Assembly: GCA_015501075.1 (NCBI GenBank)
Contig: JADNYJ010000447.1
Span: 1-25,683 of the forward strand
DNA from: Gymnopilus junonius
Taxonomy: Eukaryota; Basidiomycota; Agaricomycetes; Agaricales; Galerinaceae
Reading direction: 5' to 3'
Length of the DNA stretch: 25,683 nucleotides
A program made the translations under genes and the position numbers. Each line of letters opens with the position of its first letter. Position 1 is the first letter of the stretch. Positions 19,266 through 25,683 of the stretch are shown one piece after another. The notes under the pieces are model-generated. The model saw nothing but the letters and a program-made list of their open reading frames with translations. It made no database searches and was not told where the DNA came from.

Positions 19266-22141
19266 CATGACAGCTCGTCCACACCTTTTCATCAAGGATA
19301 GTCAAGCCAAAGTGATTGCTCGATTATCAACCCGCGATTTTACAATTCCATGCATGCCATTACATTAATACATATAATTAATACCGCCCTCGGTGCCTCT
19401 ATCATCCCCACATCCACAGCCTCCATCGCCGATAAGCAGGTACGTACATACACATGAAATGATACGCAATTTCACTACTTGCCACTGGATGAATGGTTCC
19501 CCGCCAATCGTCATCCAGCATGCTCGGTGCCTTTTCTCCGAATCCCGATCCCTTCACTAAAAATAGCCCGATCCTTTCCTATGCAATTCGCCTCCCCACG
19601 TGGATTGTACCCCCCCTTGGGTCCCCTTCTCCCCTCCCCTGCTCAACTTTGAACAACGACAGTGCTCGGGGTCCTGCTTTTCTCAGAATCACAACTGCGC
19701 CGTAGGGCCCGTAGACCATTCATGGGTTCAAGACCTTAAGGAAAGAAAGAAAGAACATCGCGAAGCTTGCCCTGGTTTAAAAATTTCAGACGACAATCAC
19801 CGTGATAGATGTGATGATAGCGTAGCCTGACGGCGGGAACTTGTTACTCTCTTTGTCTTTCTTTCTCTGCGTGCTCGATTCAGAGGAAATACTTGCCAGT
19901 ACAGGGTCCTCATGCAATGGTTCAAAGCATCAAGCACACACTCATCTTCTGACAGTAAAATTGTATCTTCGCGTCTTCGTAACAATGGACATCCTTTCAC
20001 CCATACCCATGCCCATCTGCTTCAAGTTAGAACACCCAAACCATACCTTACCCTCGCTCTAAGTCTGAGTTCCGAGTCCTGTGGAATTCGCAATTTGCAA
20101 ATGCGTTTTCCTAAGCTTTCCGCCGCCTCATCTCCATACATGCACACTCCCATGCCTCCGTGCCTGGACTCGCGACCCTGACCAAGTGTGGCTAGCAGCC
20201 CAGGTTCTCTTTCTCCGCGGCCGCTCGACGTAACTTAACAAACTTGATAGGTACTGTATATAGCAGTTGGCTTATGCATACTCTATGGCACCCTCGACCT
20301 CGAAATTCTCACTCAGATTCTCAGTCTCTCAGTCTCAGAGAAAGTACTAGTAATCCCTTACACTGGGTCTCGGGCGACAAAACGCGAAAATAACAACAAG
20401 GCAGGGATTCGTACTTTTGAATTCCAATCACAATCATAACGTCAGTTTCTCATTGTGGGTTGTGCATTATGGTGGATTAAATGAACTAACTCGTTCATTC
20501 ACTCGCTCACTGCGCCGCTCCACATGCGAGAAAAAGAAAATCGTGGTATTTACTCGAGTACTTGCTTCTTGTCCTGTCCTCGACCTCGTGGATCCAGTCT
20601 AATTTTCTTTCCAGGTCTGACTGACCCTGCATCTCTCCGCGATTCTTGATTTCGATTCTCGAGTCGTGTCTCTTCTTATCCCTCGTCCCTCATATGTATG
20701 ACGACATGCCATGCACACTTCAAAGAAATTACTGGAATTGAATTGGATCGACTCTCTCGCTCCCATGGATTTTGCAGTACTACTCGTGTAGAGTACATCA
20801 CACCAGTACTCAGGCTAGACTAGAATCACAGTGTGGCTCCAACTTCACACTGTTCACATGGGACGGCGCTTTCCTCACGTTGCTGTTGCTGTTTTACTCT
20901 CTTTTCTCTCCCTTCCCATTCCCATTCCCATTCCCATTTCCTTTTCTTTTATCATGTACGTTTCCCCCCATCGCATCATCGAAGTTCCAAGCCTTATAGT
21001 TTGAACGACCTCGCTTTAAAGTGCTGTCAACGTCAATGTCCCCAGAGTCCAAATTTACTACATACTTCTCTATAGCCGACGCTTGCGTGGTGTCCAAGCG
21101 GGCTGCGACTCAAACTTAGAGCTTGCTTCGAATCTCTCGACCCAATCCTTATTCCTGACGGCGGACAGAATCCGGTCCGTCCGTCGTGGAGGGCTTTCCT
21201 GGACTTTTCACTTTTTCACTTCAAGTCAGGATATCTTGGATGCCTGCGTGGTTTTATCGTTATAGTCCATTCACTCAGGAGTCAAGTTAACATCACTGTT
21301 CATGTTCGTGTGCTCGAGTAATGTACAGTGTGTGATGATGCCAATTCGAATCGTGTCTACGGAGCTCGGATTTTTCAAGGGTTCTGATTCGAGTGGTAGT
21401 CATGTTGCTGCGGCTTGTCTGTTGATTTAACCATAGTGCACGGCAACGAGTCTAAGATCCGGAGGTTCATGCTGTGATATTACTCTGTCAGCTTTTCATC
21501 AATGGACACCTGCTTGCCTTTCTGTATTCTTGCCTTACTTTCCTCCACACTATCAAGGCTTGACAAGTTGCCTTGGCTGGGCTCAAAGCTCGAATAGAGT
21601 GCATAGCTGCCTACCATGCGGAGTCTCTGGTCTGTTTCTGTTCCAACTTTCTGTTTCTATTTCTATTTCAAACTCGGTCTTGATGATTCCCATGGACATG
21701 GATGCGAACAGTGATAGTGGCTACCTCTATCACCACCTCCAATGGCCTTTCGTAACCCATCACCTTCTTACTCATTTCTTACACACCTAATTTTGTTCCA
21801 GGAGCTCTTTGGATTGTAAGATGGGATCATGGTATGACCATACACACATTCAAGAGAGCACGAAATTTTTTCACTTGCGTGTTTCTCTTGATATCTCAGG
21901 TTATTGCACCCTCCTGAAATACACCAATCAGAAATCGACGTCGAACTTCATCATTAAAAAAACCATCCAATCAAACGAGGTCAGCAAGGCCAATCCGACC
22001 GGTGAGCGATCCATAGTCAGCATGAACTTGATTTGACATGGGGTGGTGTGTCGTACAAGGTTTCCGCCAATGATCACTCGCGTTCTCTCGACCCTTGCGT
22101 AGTGGGTTGAGGGCAACGAACTCTCAACAACTCCACTTGAC
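19266..22141. other. Gene-poor region, no gene recognised
   Basis: Many short ORFs occur on both strands, none with a domain or a consistent exon chain. The + strand is CT-rich in places, with CTCAG/CTCTCAG near-repeats at about 20312-20342 and a TTCCCA tandem at 20913-20940. A tRNA-like B box near 21120 does not fold. This could be a large regulatory region or carry noncoding transcripts. Confidence 0.45.
20913..20940. repeat. TTCCCA hexamer tandem repeat
   Basis: Four near-perfect TTCCCA units in a row lie within a CT-rich stretch. It is a simple microsatellite with no coding evidence. Confidence 0.85.
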
Positions 22142-22393
22142 ATGGGCATGAGAATCAGCCAATGGTCGACGAGGAGGTGGGTGCTTGTGATTGTACTCTG
22201 GCTTGTGGTTACGTTACTATACTCATCCCAAGATCATTCATCTCACAGCTGTTCGGCGTCGACCGCGAGTTCATTAAACGAAGTCGTGGATGATCTCGTT
22301 CCTATTGGCGGGATGAGGATGGTTGGACAGTTTGAGTGGGTTGGTGAGAGACTCTACTTATACGCTGGAGCTCGTCCCAGGCCGTATAATTGA
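22142..22393 (+). CDS. Possible small membrane-anchored protein (83 aa)
   Basis: The ORF begins MGMRISQWSTRRWVLVIVLW and continues with a hydrophobic run to about residue 28. Basic residues before that run suggest a signal anchor or uncleaved signal peptide facing outward at the C-terminus. The remaining 55 residues are Ser-rich at first, then end ERLYLYAGARPRPYN. The ATG has G at -3. No family is recognised and nothing nearby supports expression, so it may be a chance ORF or the first exon of a longer gene. Confidence 0.27.
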   Translation: MGMRISQWSTRRWVLVIVLWLVVTLLYSSQDHSSHSCSASTASSLNEVVDDLVPIGGMRMVGQFEWVGERLYLYAGARPRPYN

Positions 22394-25300
22394 GTCGTTC
22401 TTTTTATGGTCAGTGAGGAGCTTTATTTTTTCTCGACGACATGCCGTAAGAGGCTTGTTGAGGATGACAGGCTTGGGTGTGCGGTGCCAGGATTGACAGA
22501 ACCCCTAGTTTACGCTCTTTACTATGTTTGTGACATCGGTTGTATGGACACGCCAGTTAGTTGGCGCTGGACCGTTGACTGACAGTACCCATCATTGCGA
22601 ACTTGGATTGCTAAGAAACCATTGATATTTAACAGCCAGAAAACGCCACAATCTTCCGGAATCACGATTCTTTCAATCTGTTAGCTTGGCTTAGGGTATT
22701 CTCAAACATAAACTGTCGTTTGCTGTCCTTCTCCCAGTGCGCCACCTCCTGAGTCCCGGCCGGTACCAGGTAGCCTACATTCACTGTAACCCAGTTCTGT
22801 CTTTCAAGTATCACCGGTCATCGAGTCATCATGCCAAGAGACTATATTTACTTAGGAGCTCTAAGTAGGTGTCAGTGCGCGGGTACCATGCGTGTATATA
22901 TAGAGGTTGTGAGAGCTGCGAGGCCAATCCAAAAATACAAAGGTATGGTTAGCGCTAAAAGTGGACGACAGGGATAATGTTCTCATTGGAAATGAAAGGA
23001 AAATATGTGGCTTAGGCGTTCTCTCGTACCCGAACTCCATCGCATGTTGTGGTATTCCACGTCGATGGAATCGTGAGGATGCGAGAGCGCGTTGCTTGAT
23101 AGTTGTGGGATGTGATATGGCGGGCGCCAGGCAGGCGGGGGAGCTTCTTTTAATTTTTATCTTATTTTTTACCCAGTGGCGCTTATCATTGGCCATGGAA
23201 TCCTGAAGCTTGGGAGCGGTCAATTTCATGTCCTGAGAGATATGACTTTTTTTTTTTCACTACAGCTCCACAGGTGTAGTCTTTTTGCCTGTCTATGGGC
23301 ACCAGCCACTGAAAATAATAATATCGGCCCGCCAAGTGTCCATCTTAAATTGGCTCTCGAGGGCGGGGGACTGTTTAACGCTCCCACTGCGCATAATGCT
23401 TCTCGTCTTCTGAGCTCCCAACAAAGGCTAATTGAACCGGTTACAAAGTGAGCAATGATGCACGTTGGATGAGTCACATAGTAGGGCATGTGCTATTCAG
23501 CTTCTTCTTGAAGGTTCATTGAGGTTTGTAGGTTTTGAGAGACAGGGATTCGACTGTATTTTTGTGGGGTATGCTAGAGTCAAAAATTGAGAGCGCCATG
23601 GGAGTTGCCTCGTATGATTTAGAGGGCGATCTGAATGGAGCGTGATTTATGAGAAATAGTTCTTACTATACCACGTAGTCGACATTACAATGATGGTCAT
23701 CTATTCGTAATTAGGACTTGGATGTAGGTGATCAATCCTGGCGGGGAAGAATTCAGCTTTTCCATACCCCGAAAATAGATATTACCAGGTTATCAAGCAA
23801 GATATCTTGTGAAAGATGTAATAATTCCGCACCCAGTGACCAGCCAGAACATTATATTACTTTGATGTTGTTTAGTAATTTATCTTTATTTTCTACTCCT
23901 TCCGGAAATTTTTATCCACTTCATTGCCTTCTCAAGATCTGTGTCTTTGTGCATCATGCCTTGTTCTTAGTATGCATGTTTACGTCACAACTTAATCTCT
24001 GTTTTGTGTCTGTCTCTAACGTGAAGTATACGACAATACGCCGGACCCATCAAAGGAACCGCCATCATAAGAAAATAGCATTTCATTGAATATCCGGTGT
24101 CGATTATCATACAAGTGAGTTGGCCGCCCTCTCTGCCAGCCGTGACAAGCTATCATAGACGCCCATTAATTCAATTAGCGTTACTGTGGGCCGTCACTGA
24201 TGGCGATGCGCCACATAGGCCAGTTTGATTTCCTTTTTGGACTATCCCGCACTCCGATCAGCCAAGACAATCCATTCAGGGTTCGTGTACTCACTGATCC
24301 AATTGTACTGAGGAAATTGGTCTACGGGCGACACATCACTCACTTGTCTTTGAACCTGGACAAACATCTATTACGTTGGCTTTCTTGTGACGCCCTAAAG
24401 CCTTTCTTGTCTCCTGGTACATGGAGGTCTTGTGACCAGTACTTGTGTATCCTTATTGAATGCTTTTTGACCCAGCAGATCAGATTGTTCCTTTCTCAAC
24501 CCGTAATTGGTAAATTCTCGCTATATTGTCCGGCTACCTAAGGATGAACTCCCGAACTCGTGACACAAATATTCCCTAACCTTATTTCCGGTTCGGGCAC
24601 TTTTGCTTGCTTTCTTGCTATTGTTTTATATACCTGGTACGTGTATCTCACGTAGAATGGAGGATAACCTACCTCGTTCTGTAATCTAGACAACTCCAGC
24701 AAATTCAAATTGTCCGATGATAGTGTCTTTCACACCTAACACATCGAAGCACTTCAATAAATCAACAAGGGTATTATCTGGACCTTATAGCCTGGTTCAG
24801 TTCTGCTTATCGATATCGGTGAATTCTATCGTCTCTTCTTGGGCTTATTATCCATGACGGTTGTTCGGATGTCTGGAACTTGACGGCGCCTCGTTGCAAA
24901 GAGGATTTGACATAGACCAAGGTCTGGCTTCTGCAAATCATTTTGAGAAGGAAGTTCATCATGGTAACACATTGAAAACGCACCTTGGAGTGATCGGTCC
25001 CATTCATTAAATTTGAAGCACCGCCTTTTAGATTTATCTTGAGCGACGAAACGTTGAACAGTAAGTACACAAAACCATAAATTTCTCCACACGAGCAGAG
25101 GGTGGATGTACTCAAGTAGTTTGGTAAATTTTGACACAATTGTATCACACTCGAACTGTTCACGAGACCCTGTTATCCCGCATTTTATTTTAGAGTCCCC
25201 ATTTGGTTTTCATTTGCATCTCTTTCCTATCTGATAAGCAGTCCACCTAAAAATAAGAACATCGGTGGCGACACAACTTGCCTCACAAGTATTGACTTGC

Positions 25301-25475
25301 TGGACGTGCCAGTAAATATAGGCTTGTATGACGCGTCTAAGACGTCTACCGCTCAGATCTCTGAGTCTGCTTATTTATCCTTTTTGGTCCATGAGGAACT
25401 CCTCTTCTGCTACCTTCGATTAGCCGCTGCATTGTTCAATAGAGGGTCAACACAGGTCAGCACTGGTCGATCGCA
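22394..25475. other. Gene-poor region with weak ORFs only
   Basis: A TATATATAGA motif at about 22892-22902 (+) could be a core promoter, but the ORFs after it (22961-23206 and later) lack recognisable features. The + ORF 24200-24541 (113 residues) and overlapping minus ORFs at 24807-25163 and 24826-25137 look mildly protein-like. The last has DKSKRRCFKFNEWDRSLQ, with a possible 54-nt intron (GTGCGT..TTTGCAG) right after it. I cannot assign any of them. Confidence 0.4.
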
Positions 25476-25683
25476 ATGGTTCCGAGTCTGCGTCGTGTTC
25501 GCAATCTCAGGATCGGGTATGAACGCAACTGGCCGGTATGTTTTCGCATGACGGGCAAGACGTCTCGGTGCTCCCGTGGATTGAACAATTGAACGAATTT
25601 CACAGATGCGACACGCGTGTCCGGTTCATATTCCCGCAGCATATGGATTAATAAATTCGTTTTTCAATCGCAAGCTACTGTGG
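25476..25683 (+). CDS. Possible 5' end of a gene running off the right edge
   Basis: A start at 25476 (MVPSLRRVRNLRIGYERNWP) is followed by a strong donor GTATGT at 25536 and an acceptor TTTCACAG ending at 25605. The frame stays open to the window end (MRHACPVHIPAAYGLINSFF and beyond). An alternative frame using the same intron, starting at 25297, would end in QHMD soon after. A minus-strand ORF of 61 residues covers the same bases. The splice sites are good but the protein is unrecognised. Confidence 0.25.

Noticed and set aside
21080..21140. tRNA-like sequence with a GTGGTGTCCAAGCGGG A-box-like part and a CTTCGAATCT B-box-like part
   Set aside because: The five bases before and after TTCGAAT (CTTGC and CTCTC) cannot pair as a T stem, and no acceptor or anticodon stem forms.

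Overview
The window looks like nuclear DNA of a filamentous basidiomycete, most likely a mushroom-forming agaricomycete. It has genes broken by many short GT..AG introns (about 47-85 nt), an ApsA/Num1-type cortical anchor with Pro/Ser-rich linkers, a class I fungal cAMP phosphodiesterase, an SRPK-like kinase of the type expanded in agaric genomes, and an intron-containing nuclear tRNA. No prokaryotic or organellar signature is visible.

Layout, left to right. Positions 1-390 hold an open minus-strand frame that runs off the left edge; it may be a divergent neighbour of the next gene. 702-6427 (+) is a roughly 1,800-residue ApsA/Num1/Mcp5-type dynein/nuclear-positioning anchor: an N-terminal coiled-coil block, a long acidic, Pro-rich linker and a C-terminal PH domain. 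7342-7629 (-) looks like an orphan C-terminal gene fragment. 7630-9206 has no recognisable gene. 9207-10209 and 13920-15356 are two diverged copies of the same sequence in direct orientation. Between them lie a probable non-autonomous DNA transposon (10208-11303) and a seven-exon SRPK-like protein kinase on the minus strand (11768-13369). 15793-18941 (-) is a class I 3',5'-cyclic nucleotide phosphodiesterase with a long Ser/Pro-rich tail. 19153-19265 (-) is tRNA-Ser(GCT) with a 31-nt intron. The last 6.4 kb are gene-poor, with only weak candidates: a small membrane-anchored ORF at 22142 and a possible gene start at the right edge.

The genes are not an obvious functional cluster. The best-supported biology is nuclear/dynein anchoring (ApsA-like), cAMP turnover (PDE) and an accessory SRPK-like kinase in a duplicated, transposon-marked interval. 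Two conserved genes show several apparent one-base frameshifts, most in short homopolymer runs, with protein similarity continuing in the next frame. This pattern suggests base-calling or assembly errors more than true pseudogenes. The most interesting leads are the array of QT-type (dynein light chain LC8-like) motifs in the anchor protein, and the direct duplication bracketing the kinase.
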